The notes: generated by a model not told the origin, from the sequence alone. Shown: positions 1-10,705, counted from the first letter of the stretch. The stretch is DNA of 64,000 bases from Pagrus major (GCF_040436345.1 NC_133237.1:23069749-23133748); one strand, 5' to 3'. Numbers and translations: made by a program.

Positions 1-112
1 CTTCCAAAGTTTGCACAAACAACTCAGTCCACTGCCCTGCTGCAATAGTGTTACAGTTAATAAAACACAATGTTTCAACCATTACTCCTATCTTCAGCAT
101 CCCACAAGGGAG

Positions 113-394
113 CTATGTGTTACTTTTGCTATCCTCCCTGGGCTTTGAGTCCTTGAATCCGGAGCAGCAGACGGAGTTCCCGGCGGCTGTCTCGCAGCAC
201 CGCCGCATGTCCCTGATCACATCCTCACACATGCTCTCCACGTATTTGTTAGCTGCAGGAAGGGGACGAGGTTAGCTATAACGATCATTTCAGCAACACA
301 TAATGTCATTAAAGTGTTGGTTTCATGTACCTTGTAAACACATCTGAATTGCACATGCTTGTTTTTGACACGGGTCTTTCTGTTGCTTTGGCAT
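113..394 (-). CDS. cmc4: CMC4, mitochondrial twin CX9C protein
   Basis: Two coding exons, 331-394 and 113-252, joined in phase 1, give 67 aa, close to the 68 aa of human CMC4 (formerly p8-MTCP1). The protein starts MPKQQKDPCQKQACAIQMCL and continues ANKYVESMCEDVIRDMRRCC, ending in a CCSGF block and a polar tail. The cysteines are arranged as in CMC4: CQKQACAIQMC in the first helix, then CEDVIRDMRRCC in the second (a CX9C), then an extra CC pair. CMC4 is a small helical-hairpin protein of the mitochondrial intermembrane space, oxidised by the MIA40 import route; its exact job is unclear. Donor 331|GTAC and acceptor CTGCAG|252 are good. The ATG lies two bases after an acceptor (TTGCAG|GTATG), so the first transcribed exon is noncoding, as in mammals. 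Its only neighbour here is the 3' end of ICAM-like gene A. Confidence 0.93.
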
Positions 395-482
395 ACCTGC
401 AAGGGAACAGACAGGGACAGTGTTCACAAGCTGTCCACTCAGTAAAGACACACCAGGTAACCACACAGGACCCGACACCGAC

Positions 483-630
483 TCCCACCTTTATCAGCCG
501 AGCAGGCGGTGAGGTGGTTTTGTGCTGCGGTCTTAAATGTAAACGTCGTTTACTAATGTTAGCCGCCAATGCTAATGCTAAATCTACTTCCGCCTGCGAC
601 TGAAGGGCAAATGTTTTGATCACGTGACGT
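483..630 (-). promoter_or_regulatory. Likely cmc4 promoter and noncoding first exon
   Basis: The cmc4 start codon sits just after a splice acceptor, so a noncoding exon must lie upstream. A possible donor (AAAG|GTGGGA on the minus strand) is at 488/489. Above it are an ETS/GABP-type site (GGCGGAAGT, 586-594), an E-box CACGTG at 621-626 overlapping a CRE-like TGACGT, and several CpGs. This fits a housekeeping, TATA-less promoter. The exact start site is inferred. Confidence 0.45.
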
Positions 631-792
631 GCTGCCAGCGAATCAAATGGTCCCTCAAAGAGCGCAGCAGCGACATCTGGTGGTGGAAGGTCGGCATGAC
701 ACAGGCGGTCAAATGAAACAATAAATGGCACAAATGGATAAAAAAATGTGTTTGTTGTTGTTATTATTATTTATTCCAGTTTTAATGTTTTC

Positions 793-1160
793 CTAAAGGG
801 GCACTGTGTAGTTCTGGAAAAGTAATTCAAACTCAGAATTGTAATATTTAAAATATTAATGACAGAATAATGCAAATACATGTATTTTTTTCCACAACTG
901 AATAAACAAGCTGTTCTCAGAGGAGAATAACATCCCCAGAAAGCTGTTTCAAGTTGGAAGCGTGGCAGGGTCCGCCAAATGTAGACAAAGTAAAACAGAA
1001 TGAAATTGTGTTGTTCTTCATGGTCCGTTTGTTTATCCAGTCACGAAGAATGAATGAATGTTGAATGTTTATTCATTTTAAGCATAAGAAATCAATCAGT
1101 GAAGATCTTTTGCTTCTAATTAAAATTTCTTCCCAAAACACTACATAGTGCACCTTTAAA
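793..1160. repeat. MITE-like element with terminal inverted repeats
   Basis: The left end CTAAAGGGGCACTGTGTAGT (793-812) is matched in inverse by the right end, which reads TTAAAGGTGCACTATGTAGT on the other strand (ending about 1160). The element is about 370 bp, AT-rich and without an open frame. It lies between cmc4 and gene A. Confidence 0.65.
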
Positions 1161-1435
1161 GGACAAGTTCACCCAGCTTTACAGCAAAACGGCGTTGCAG
1201 CATTCTCCTAAACAAATGTAAAAACAACAACCAATAAAAAAGAAATATAAAAGAAAAACATAAGATCCATACATTTCCAGTTGCTTTTTAAAAAAAGTTT
1301 TGTCCCCATCCACTTCAGTTTTTGAGGAGATACTGCAACCCTGTTTCGCCACGAACCTCCAGAAATGCTTTTTGGACTATGAAACTTCACTTGATTCTCC
1401 ATCGTCAAGGGGATGAGAAGATAACAGCCACGATA
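1161..1435. repeat. Possible dispersed repeat beside gene A 3' end
   Basis: The stretch begins with AAAGGACAAGTTCACCCA, a typical edge of fish interspersed repeats, and runs on into low-complexity A-rich sequence. A minus-strand open frame here ends in a hydrophobic run but has no splice acceptor in the phase needed by gene A. It is treated as repeat; only a repeat-library search would settle it. Confidence 0.3.
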
Positions 1436-1456
1436 TTAAAATGTTTCATTTTTACT

Positions 1457-1462
1457 TTTATT
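1457..1462 (-). other. Poly(A) signal AATAAA, likely end of gene A
   Basis: TTTATT on the plus strand reads AATAAA on the minus strand about 425 bases after the gene A stop codon. It is the first canonical signal I noticed downstream, so the 3' UTR probably ends near 1440. Confidence 0.45.
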
Positions 1463-1747
1463 CATAAAGATAAGCAAATCACGGTTCATATTTACAATAA
1501 TGGACTGCTGATCTTCAACATTCGGTATTAAAATGTGTACATTAATGATAATGTAGTCATCATTGCTATATCCAGACGAGCTACGCGTTTGCTATGTTAC
1601 AAGGTAAAATAAGTCTAGCAAAAATATACATTAGATACAGGATATCACATGGACAGCATACAAAGTGATCTATATCCCTAACCCCAAATCTACAATCTAT
1701 CAGTTACCAAACATCGTATATTCAGATCTTTTTAAAAAAAATTAGAT

Positions 1748-1810
1748 CTAATTCTGCCTGATAGCAAGATCCTCATAAATATCTGCTGAATGTCTTTTCT
1801 GTCTCCAAAG
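1748..1810 (-). pseudogene. Tail-like open frame in the 3' region of gene A
   Basis: After a good acceptor (TTCTGTTGCAG|CTTTGG) a phase-0 reading gives a short basic tail, RQKRHSADIYEDLAIRQN, then a stop. A basic stretch followed by a YxxL tyrosine motif looks like the cytoplasmic tail of an Ig-family receptor. The preceding gene A exon ends in phase 1, so this frame is not reached by the obvious splice, and I see no transmembrane exon that would convert the phase. It may be a relic of a lost transmembrane form or chance. Confidence 0.25.
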
Positions 1811-1886
1811 CTGCAACAGAAAAATCCCCTTAGTTGAGTTTTCCTTGTTTGTGTGGTCATCTGATCCCATCTGAAGATCTCATGTT

Positions 1887-3758
1887 TCAAACACCTAAAT
1901 AAAAGCAAAAGAAGAGCAGATTAGGATGCAGTTTAGCTTGCACACATGCACACTTCACAGATCCCTTTTACCTTTGGTATTGGCCTTGACAATGAACTGC
2001 TTGCTCTTCTTCTCCAGTGTATTGGAGGCGGTGCAGGTGTAGGTCCCTGGCAGCAGTGAGGAGGAGGTAAGAACTGCTTCATCCTCCATCGTCTCCTGAG
2101 TGGGATGGGAGGATTGCCAGCTGTAAACAGGTGTAGGGTTTCCTGTGGCAGTGCAGTTCAAGGTAATCTCAGTGCCTTCTATAAGCTCCAAAGCTTCTGG
2201 TTCAGGACTGAGGAACATTGGGGGAACTAGAGAAAAAGATCACAGGGATTAGATCTACCATCATCATTGTCATTATCTCTTTTTAAGATTGGGAATACCT
2301 TCATGACTTACAGTACACAGAGGCATTAAGAGGCTCGGAGGTCACAGTAGGAGGTGGTTGTGGTCCCTCTGGTCCGAGCTCCAGCACTGCTACACACCTG
2401 TACTGTGCTCCATTCTCTGCTTTGGTTGGTGTGACGACGAGGATGGAGGACACTTGGACGGGCGAGGAAGATGTGAGGTCAGAGAAGGAGTGGTTGTAAA
2501 CCTCGGTTTGCCCTCTGTACCACCTCAGGGTGAGGTACTGAACAGGAGCAATATTCTGAACCTCGCAGAGCAGCTGGTACTCTTTTCCTTCCACCATGGG
2601 GCCGGTGTGGTTCACGGGCCTGATGGAGACGCTATCTGGGGTTTCTAAATGGATAATAAACAGAGTTCACGTCATTAACCCGGTTCACATGTCATCCATT
2701 TTTATAATGTGTCTCATAATTAAATCATGATCATCATGATCATAAATCATCATCATCATTAAACAATTTCCCCTCGGGGATAATAAAGTATTTCTGATTC
2801 TGATTCTGATCTGATAACAGGAGTCGACTCACTGTAGAGGACAAGGTTGAGTTTCTCCTCACACTGCCTCGGAGCTGTGAAAAACACACCATAGCAGATA
2901 GGCTCCTCTATCCAGTCGATGAGACTGTCCACCTTCCACTGGACAGACAGGTCCTGCTGGGTATGTGAAGCACTGATGGCCGATTCCCAGCCAAGGACTC
3001 GCACGGGCCGAGCGGCCTCACAGCTGACTGACACCGGTTCCCCGAAGCCCACCACGACCCTGGATGGCTTGAGGATCAGGGAGCAACCTTCACCTGACAC
3101 TGAGACATACAGGACAGCAGCAGCCATCATCATTACAGCCAGTTTCATCACCACCAACCTCTTGTAGCACTTTCATATACAGAAACAATCAGGCTGTATG
3201 TACCTGTTATGCAACCCTGTTACAACACACACAGCAAAATCACAAGCAACAAATCAGGAATTCTGCCTAATGTTTCTAAAATACACACATGTAGCCTCAC
3301 CTATGACTGAGTCTGTAGCTGTCTTTATTTATTTCTACATTATGGCAACAAAACGTGCACTTTGTAGGCATATTTAATCTTCACAGAGTTAGACCTACAG
3401 TTTAACTGAAAACAAGTCATAATTAAGAATATAACGCTGCTACTTAGACACAAATACGCATATTTCGAGGCTACAAGGAGCTTTATCCCACACAACTCTG
3501 CAAGGAATGTTTTTAAAGGAAAATTAAACCAATGCTTTACTTGTTGCACGGATGGTCGTTATGATCTACGCTCACATTATCACCGATTATAGGTCACAGT
3601 CAGCCTTCGTTTCGTTTATCACCACTTTCAAAAGAAAATGACTGCACCAAACATCAGCTATTATCCCAACAAGTGCGAGAAAAACATGTTGCCTTCAGCG
3701 GCTTACCTGAGTAAAACATGCACAGCGTCAGGATCCATTGGAGAAAGTTGTTTCCCAT
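1887..3758 (-). CDS. ICAM-like gene A: three Ig domains, apparently secreted
   Basis: Exons (minus strand): 3707-3758 signal peptide, 2833-3093 D1, 2312-2644 D2, 1972-2226 D3, 1887-1894 end. All junctions are phase 1 and the sum is 302 aa. Residues 1-17 (MGNNFLQWILTLCMFYS) form the signal. D1 (18-104) has four cysteines (EGC, SVSC, ICY, RQC) and the motif LGWES; Glu54 aligns with the integrin-contacting Glu of ICAM-1. D2 (105-215) carries the ICAM D2 pattern LTLRWYRGQ and YRCVAVLELGPEGPQ. D3 (216-300) is a C2 Ig domain with NCTATGNPTP and YTCTASN. The last exon adds only Gly-Val before TGA, so no membrane anchor is encoded. Its likely role is a soluble adhesion ligand or decoy. It is the last gene of the minus-strand array. 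An alternative signal peptide may be read directly into D1 from 3157. Family assignment is strong; the exact member is not. Confidence 0.82.
3094..3157 (-). CDS. Alternative 5' coding end of gene A (signal-like)
   Basis: Immediately upstream of the D1 exon, in frame and across the presumed acceptor, the sequence reads MVVMKLAVMMMAAAVLYVSV then SG before the mature EGC. This has the n-, h- and c-regions of a signal peptide. Either it is the chance product of the intron end or gene A has a second promoter that bypasses exon 1. The spliced model (exon 3707-3758) matches the three sister genes and is preferred. Confidence 0.3.
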
Positions 3759-4476
3759 GTTATTTTCCTGCACCGAGCCGTCGATTAAGGGGCGAGAGAA
3801 AAGAAAAATTCCAACTTGAACAAGCTTGGCTACTCTGCAGGGAACTATGTTGGAACAAAAGGGCCTCCTTCATCCCAGCTGACTGGGGGTGGGGGGTAAA
3901 AGGGAAAGAGGGAAATTTAACAGGTGGCAGGCCTCAGAAAAACACAGGCCGAGCCTCTGAACTGAACTGCAGTGATCTTTCAGCAGGAAATGACATGCCT
4001 GCAAACATCACAGTGAGGTCTCACCAGCGCTTTACTGTGGAAATAATATTGTGTTTTGGATATAAAGTTAATACATAAATTGCCTCTTTTCAATATCCTC
4101 TTCGTTAGAGCCAAATGTAGTTCATAAAATGTAGCAAACCAATAGATTAAAGTGCATTTATATTAATTGAGATGCCTTACAATAACATTTTACAATAACC
4201 ATCAATAATAAGAGGTACATTTATAGTTAATTAAACTTTAGTTAAGAGTTATTTCACTGTTGATAAACATTGAACTGCTTTATAAACCCTTACCTTATAA
4301 TAATAGAACACTTATACATTTTGTTGTAAAGTTGCAACTAATGTTTATAAAATGTTGTAAGAGGTCAATAAATACTGTGTTTCCTCTATAAACATTATTT
4401 GGGTTTATAAATCTTTACAGTTGCTTCATAAAGCATTTTATTGTTGACAGTGTAATCGCTATTAACAAAACTTTAA
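3759..4476. other. Upstream region of gene A, no gene seen
   Basis: The first part should hold the gene A 5' UTR and promoter. It includes a GC-rich patch with runs of G (about 3880-3905) and a GGAATTTTTC motif on the minus strand near 3800-3815 that only loosely resembles a kappa-B site. From about 4100 the sequence is AT-rich with many TTTATAAA-type words, like a decayed fish repeat. A plus-strand open frame across 3638-4078 is antisense to the signal exon and shows no domain. Confidence 0.4.
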
Positions 4477-4734
4477 TTAAAGGTGCAATATGTTACCAAA
4501 ACAAATGGAGTAACTGCTAACTGCTGCTCGGTGTAGCTGCTTAACTAGTTAGCTAAGTTAGCCGTGCAGCTAGCGGTTCGGATTGGGAGCAGCCGGGGAT
4601 GGGTTGGCGTTTATACTGCTAGCACAGGAGCTTTGGCCCAGGACAGGCTGGGATTAGCTGGTTAGCATGCTAACGTAAGTAGAAAACCCTACAAAACAAT
4701 ACAGCTGCGACATTAAAACTGCACGCACCTTTAA
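4477..4734. repeat. MITE, TTAAAGGTGCAATATGT family (copy 1)
   Basis: The left end TTAAAGGTGCAATATGTTAC is mirrored by the right end GCACGCACCTTTAA. The inside contains GGTTAGCATGCTAAC, a landmark shared with the copies at 16360-16756 and 22233-22595. The length is about 258 bp. Confidence 0.65.
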
Positions 4735-7423
4735 TTCTAGATCAAGTTCAGATCATAAAACTACCTCTGTAGCTCAAACTTTCTTTTCTTTTCCTTCTAC
4801 TCTGAGAATAACCTCTGACCATTGTACACTTCCTCGGAATGAAGACATAAATCTGAACTAGACTTTATTATTTATGATATCAAGGGAGCAATCTGATGTC
4901 TTTTTTTAACGCTCGTCACATTCCAGCCTTAGGCGTGTCCATGTTACTTTCAAACCAACCATTTCATCTGTTGTCTTGTTCTCTGGCTGTGAGCAAAAGC
5001 CTGTTTTCACTTCTGCTTGCATGCTTGTCTCCTATTGCTTGTGAACTCCATGCTTTGTGAGATCCCAGCAGGGCAGGAGGAGTATTGGTGTTGTGCAGCA
5101 TGTAGCTTGTAAGCCCCACACTGTGACCAGAATGCTACACAGCATATCCGCTCTGACCGCAACTGCAGTGCAAGAGAGCAAGTAATCGGATGCTTTTTCT
5201 GTGTATTTATGGAGAGCACAGCTGGGAATCTCAATTCAGGTTACAGTACATGCTCACTTCACTTTGAATATGCTGCTCCTTCATGCTCTCTGGAGAAATA
5301 TGTTTCAAGCTTGTGTGTCTATAATAATAACTTTTTTTTTTTTTTTAACTCCATGACAAATTGAGCAATATCCACTCTGCCAGGTCGCTATAGCAACACA
5401 GTCAGAGCATACACAAACAGTGCTTTCTGGCAAAATCCTGTAGTGGGAATGACAGGGATTGAACATAAAGAACATGGTCTCAGGAAAAAAAGGTCCATAT
5501 TGGCAGGATAACAAATTCTCTCCTTTACATTCACATGGTTCAGCACTAATTAGTATGGCAGTCTCAGCACTGTATAAGAAAGATTGAATGAGAGAGAGGG
5601 AGAAAGAGAGAGAGGTCCAAAGGGTTGACAAAGAGTGGTAGTGAAACACAGTAATGAAAGACACTGGTTTGACTTTGCCTCAATCAGTATTCTGCCTCAG
5701 GATGTCACTGACAGAGAACTTGGCTGATGTATACGCACGCAACACATTAACACAACAAACTGTCAGTCTAACACATGATTTTTAATGTCTCATTCATGTG
5801 ATTCCACAAAAGCAACTGATTGTCTTATCAGATGAAGGCACATTCCAGAAATGGCATGATCAGTGCAAAAATAATTCAACATTTCAGAGCTTTATCAGTG
5901 CATACATAAATCTTAAAAAAATACAGAACATGAAATGAGCATTATCTATGAATAAAATGAATGATAACAATAAAAAAACTCACTTTCAACATTATGCGCA
6001 ATTGCATAAAAAGCACCCTCAAGTAATTACTCTAGCTGTATTGTAATGTCTGGAAAAATGTGGTAAAACTAAAAAAGCAACAAAATATACCTGAGCAATC
6101 ATTTTTTTGCCTTAAAATTCGGTCTTTGAAGCTATGGCTGAAAAAAAAGATAAGCAACAAGGTAACAATAGCTGCTGACAGTTAAGTTGTACCCATCCTT
6201 AAATCAATGACTTACAATCAGACAGTTAAAGTAATAAAAATTGTCATTTTTTCCCAGAGGACTGCAGCTACTGGCCTATTACCACAGGCACACCCAAAGC
6301 ATGGACTAGCTAAAACAAAAACATTGTCCTTACTTTGTTTTAAAATTAAAACTTCATAAGCATGTGATTGACAGCACACTTAATGAACAATAATTGGGCA
6401 TTTATTGACATTTTTTTTAAAAAACAGTGTAAAAGTGTAGTGTAGTTCCCTTTGGCTTCTAATAGTTCAGAGTGTTCAGTCTTTTGGTTTTTGAATAATT
6501 TCTGCATTGGTTAAGAATTCAGCTCTGTTTTAATTGCAACCATAACATCTGTGATCTGTCTCAACTTAGAAAATACCCCTTTTCCATGTTAAAATGTCAT
6601 CACCATTGAGTCACTGCTCTGTTTGTCAGAGCAGAGACTCAATGGTGGAATAAACTTTCCACCGGTGTATACAAATTTAAAAGTAATTTGATTCAATCAG
6701 TGCGTTTACATGCAGCTAAGTAACGAGGGTTTGATTTAGCTCTTCACATTCATGTATGTGCAGGATAAGGACTTCAGAAAGTGAAAGTATCACTGTGATA
6801 GCAGAGTGGTATTATTAGGAGATAACTACTATTCACAATAATACCATCAAAACTGAAACTAACACTGGGCTACTTTAATATCCTGACACATTCATGCTCC
6901 GAGGAACAGCTGTGCTGTCTGCTTGTCCTCTTACTGTACTGTCCGGCTGCTCTGAGAAACATGCACACCCATGCACACCCACACGCACTTGCGCACACAC
7001 ACACACACACAGAAACAATAATCTGGAAGCAGTATTATTTCAACATCTGAAATAGGTGAGTCATGCTTCCAAAATAAGGTCAGGGGTAGAACAGAAATCT
7101 GATTACTGACCGGCTGCATGTATAAGAAGATCTACAGTTTTCGCGTTATTTAAAGCAACCTGATTTCTTGAGTGCATGTAAATGCACTGTTTGTTAATAT
7201 AACAAAGCTCATTAGTGGAGTTTTAAAGACAGCTGATAGGATAATGCATTCTTAACACCACAGCGAGAATAAGCAGAAGTACAAATCGCGCATGCAGAAG
7301 AGACCATGCCCCCAGACCTTGAAGAGACAAGAAACTGATACGTCTCTCCAAGCACAAAAAACATTAAAAAGAATCATTGTCATTGTCAAGGCATGCAAAA
7401 GTGTATTAAAGAAAAAGTCAGGC
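4735..7423. other. Gene A to gene B spacer; contains gene B 3' UTR
   Basis: No convincing coding exon. The gene B 3' UTR presumably begins below 7424; AATAAA on the minus strand occurs at 6401-6406. Other content: a GA-rich tract around 5586-5615, a short CA run at 6993-7011, and a 47-nt hairpin at 6601-6647 listed separately. The rest is AT-rich single-copy-looking sequence. Confidence 0.4.
6601..6647. other. 47-nt hairpin with 21-bp stem
   Basis: CACCATTGAGTCACTGCTCT plus G (6601-6621) pairs with 6627-6647 (CAGAGCAGAGACTCAATGGT plus G) with one mismatch, around the loop TTTGT. It lies where the gene B 3' UTR is expected. It could be an RNA structural element, a small hairpin RNA or a tiny inverted duplication. 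Confidence 0.6.
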
Positions 7424-7581
7424 TCATACAGGTCCTGATGAGGTAGGCAATCCTCTCTGATAGTTGCTTTTGCTGCATGAAAAGGTGCCTTCAGGTGTCA
7501 CGAAAAAAAATCCGGCAATGAAGAGCACGGCTCCAGCGACCGTAAATCCTCCGAGCAAGCCTGCAAAGGTGGTTCGGTCCC
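7424..7581 (-). CDS. Gene B alternative last exon (second transmembrane/tail)
   Basis: After acceptor CTCTCACAG|GGGACC this exon joins the D3 exon of gene B (ending at 7856) in phase 1. It encodes 52 residues: RDRTT, a hydrophobic span FAGLLGGFTVAGAVLFIAGF followed by FFV, then the tail TPEGTFSCSKSNYQRGLPTS to the stop at 7424-7426. The other transmembrane exon (7617-7747) ends in its own stop, so the two are alternative 3' exons, not consecutive ones. With this exon gene B would be 357 aa. The tail is unlike that of the first exon, so the choice would change intracellular signalling or sorting but not ligand binding. Confidence 0.6.
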
Positions 7582-7616
7582 CTGTGAGAGACGGGAGTTT
7601 TGTTACATTCTCTCTG

Positions 7617-10600
7617 TCATCTGCTCAGAACTTCTGGTCTGTAAACAGAGGAGTTTCTCTTTTTGTAATAAACTACACATCCCAGAGTAAAGATTGAAAC
7701 AAAAAAGACAGCCATTAAAATCCCAGCAGTGGTCCCAGGCTGACTACCTGGTGGAGAATAACAGCATGAAGGAATTATAGAATAATTAACACTGGAAGAC
7801 AATGAAGGAGTGGAAAAAGCTCAGAAATATAATTAATTTAGTAACAATATCTTACTTTTAACTTCGATGACAGTGAAACGTTTGGTCGTGGTGCCTTGAC
7901 CATTCCACGCAGTGCAGTTATAGGACCCTGGAATCTGGAGGGTAGGGCTCAGAATTGGTTGATTCAGTTTCTGATCGTTGTTCGCCTTTCGTACAGAGTC
8001 TGGGACATCCCAGCGATATTTCGGCATTGGGTTTGCTTTAGTAGTGCAATTTAAACTCATTCTGCTACTAGCTGAAATTTCCACAATCTCATCCGACTTG
8101 GTGAAGACTGGAGGGTCTGAAGAAATACAAAGAATATGAAGAAACAGAAGTAGTGGTAAAATGTGAAACATATCCAATCTCATCTGTGATGGTTACATTA
8201 AGATGGCATTAAAAACTTACACAGTACAGTCACTTCATATGACTTTGATTGGACCGAGGGAGGATTTGGTGCTGTTGCCCTGAAGTTCAGCTCTGCCTCA
8301 CACCAGATCTGAGTTCCATCATCATCTCTATGGGCCTTCAGCCCAAAGACAGACGATACATTGATCGGAGTGGATGCACTCATGTCGTCTGACTCAAATC
8401 TCTGTGTAAAGCTAATACGTTTTCCCCTGTGCCAGTGCACAGTGAGGTTGCGTAACGGTGCAACATTAAAAATGTCACACCGCATGCGATACTCTCTGTG
8501 TCTGCCCTCTACCATGGGGCCCATTTCACTCAGCTGAGGCATAGACACAGTGTCCGGCATTTCTGTGTAAAAAAAAAAGTGAAGAAAGTGTTTGACCAAA
8601 ATCATCCCAACACCAGTAGTATTGAATAATCAAAAAGGGTCTGCTTGGCAACCTTAGATACATTTAAAGTGCTGCTTACTGTAAACGGTGACTGGTAAGT
8701 ATTCGTAACACTGATCCTTGGGGACATTGACGAAGCATTGTGGGTTAAATTTCCAGTCTGTAACAGAGTCAATGTTTAAGGTAACAGAAGAGACCTGACG
8801 TGTGAGTGGTACGCTTCCAATTGAAGACTCCCAGCCCATTCCTGTTATATTCTTGGATGATGAGCTGCAGTTGGCTGAGAAGGGGCCTCCAAATCTCACC
8901 ACAGCACTGGAAGGGCTCATCTCAACAACACAGGTAGAACTCACAGCTTTCCCTAGAAGTAAACAGTATGTATTAGAGCGTACAGTACAAACAGCCATGA
9001 ACAACACAGTGTTTTAGACAGCATTGTTGTGCAAAGTCTGGATTTTGACCCAGCATAGGCACAATGGACACTTTGAATGGGAGTGGTCACCAGTTAAAAA
9101 AAGCAGTACTGGCTGGTCAGTTAAAGATAGGATGATATAAAATAAACTTTAGTAACAATGTAAATGCATGTTTTTTAATTATAAAACTGTATAAATGCTA
9201 TTTTCTGGTGCTTAAAGGGGCAGTTCACACCAAAATCAAATATGCATGTTTTTTGTCTTACATGAAGTGCTATTTATCTATCTCAATTGTTTTTGTGTGA
9301 GTTGCAAAGTTTAGGGAATCTTGTCCATAGAGGTGTTTACCTTCTCTCAAATATAATTAAACTAAACTAGGCCCTTAGATTGCAGTGCTCAAAGCACCAA
9401 AAAAAAAAAAAACATATTTGAAAAACTCAACAACAATGTCTCTTTGTAGAAATCCTGACAGTAGCTGCAAGATCAGTGATTCCCAAAGTAGCAATCTTCA
9501 ATTTTGTAATTAAGTTTGAAATGACTGTAAATTATGTATGATATTAAATATTTACTTTGTTTTTTTAAAGTCATCAGAACTGATAAAACAAAAGAGTTAA
9601 GTTACATGTTATTCTTCTTTTATCTGACCTATTTTTACGCGGTATTGTGTTGAGGTTTGTTTACCACTGATATAGATCTATGCCATCCACAAACCTCAAC
9701 CTACTCTGCTGGGTGGCACTGCAGGAAACACAAATTGTCAGGGGAACAGACTTCGACACAACATCATAACGTATATCGCGTCAATAACGGGGAATTGTAA
9801 CTGCGTGTGTTGAAGGATATGCAAGTTCACAAGCTTTTAAGCACATGTGGATGGATCATTAATATTTCTTGCATTGCATTCGGCTCACATTCACACAGAA
9901 TTCTTCTGTTTATGAAATAACATTTTTCGTGAGAAATGCTTCATCTAAGTCTCATGTGTGGATCAGAGTTAGGATTAAAAGTTCTGGTGGACCCCAGGAG
10001 GTTTTCAGATTTCAAATTTCAAATTGGGGCAGCGTCATTCTTGAGTTTGGGAATGGCTGCTCAAGATAATGCACAGATATTCTTGTAAGCAGTTGCATCT
10101 AGGAATTATTATCTCTGCAAATCACTGTGCAGGAGGAAGCAAGAGTCTACTCACGGATGAGAGGCTAGGTAACTAAGCTTGCTATCATTACAACTTGCAA
10201 CTCACACCAAAACAATGCAGACGGATGAATAGGACAGAAATATGTGTTTTTGATTTTGGGGTGAACTGTCCTTTTAAATAAATTAAAAAATCCTTACACT
10301 TGTTTAAAAATGAATACAGAAACAATATCCAGAAATGTCTGTAAAATTACACAGATTTGACAGTAAAACAAACTGTAGGACACTGCAGACTGCTTGTGAG
10401 CTTCTGCCCTCTTGTCCAAACTGAGATTTTGGATAATAACTTAGAGTTTACACATGAGATGTAAGAAATGTTTGACAGAAACCTGCGGTGGTTTATAAAA
10501 GCAAACATTAGATCATCAGATTAACGTTTACCCAACAAAGGGCGTAGTCCATCGTGAGCAATCGCAGCTGTAACTTTCACACTATCATAGGCCAAGCAAC

Positions 10601-10705
10601 GAGACAAACATGTAAAGTTAATGTAGATCAATAAAAATCTACGGAACACGACAGAAAGGAGTTACCTGTCCACGCCATGAAGACGCTCAAAATGAAGAAC
10701 CACAT
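7617..10705 (-). CDS. ICAM-like gene B: three Ig domains, membrane-bound
   Basis: Exons (minus strand): 10666-10705 signal, 8680-8952 D1, 8221-8562 D2, 7856-8116 D3, 7617-7747 transmembrane/tail; phase 1 throughout, 348 aa. The signal is MWFFILSVFMAWT. D1 (14-104) has four cysteines (STC, ANC, PQC, DQC), N-glycosylation sequons NCS and NIT, and GMGWES with Glu55 at the ICAM integrin-contact position. D2 (105-218) shows LTVHWHRGKR and TQIWCEAELNF. D3 (219-305) has NCTTKANPMP and YNCTAWNG. The membrane span is about 313-333 (AGILMAVFFVSIFTLGCVVY), followed by a short basic tail, KKRNSSVYRPEVLSR. It is probably a cell-surface ligand for leukocyte integrins. An alternative last exon lies at 7424-7581. 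Intron 1 hosts a 1.07-kb inverted-repeat element. Ortholog identity to a particular mammalian ICAM cannot be fixed by eye. Confidence 0.87.
9212..10278. mobile_element. Nonautonomous DNA transposon with ~100-bp inverted repeats
   Basis: The left arm starts TTAAAGGGGCAGTTCACACC (9212) and the right arm read in reverse starts TTTAAAAGGACAGTTCACCC (10278). Similarity continues for about 100 bases, including AAAATCAAA and GTGTGAGTTGCAA in both arms. The interior (about 860 bp) has no transposase-like frame. It sits inside gene B intron 1. Confidence 0.75.

Noticed and set aside
1208..1408. Hydrophobic C-terminal frame as a transmembrane exon for gene A.
   Set aside because: It lies in repeat-like sequence, has no phase-1 acceptor, and the gene A exon before it already ends in a stop.
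3638..4078. 146-codon plus-strand open frame.
   Set aside because: Antisense to the gene A signal exon and promoter; no recognisable domain.
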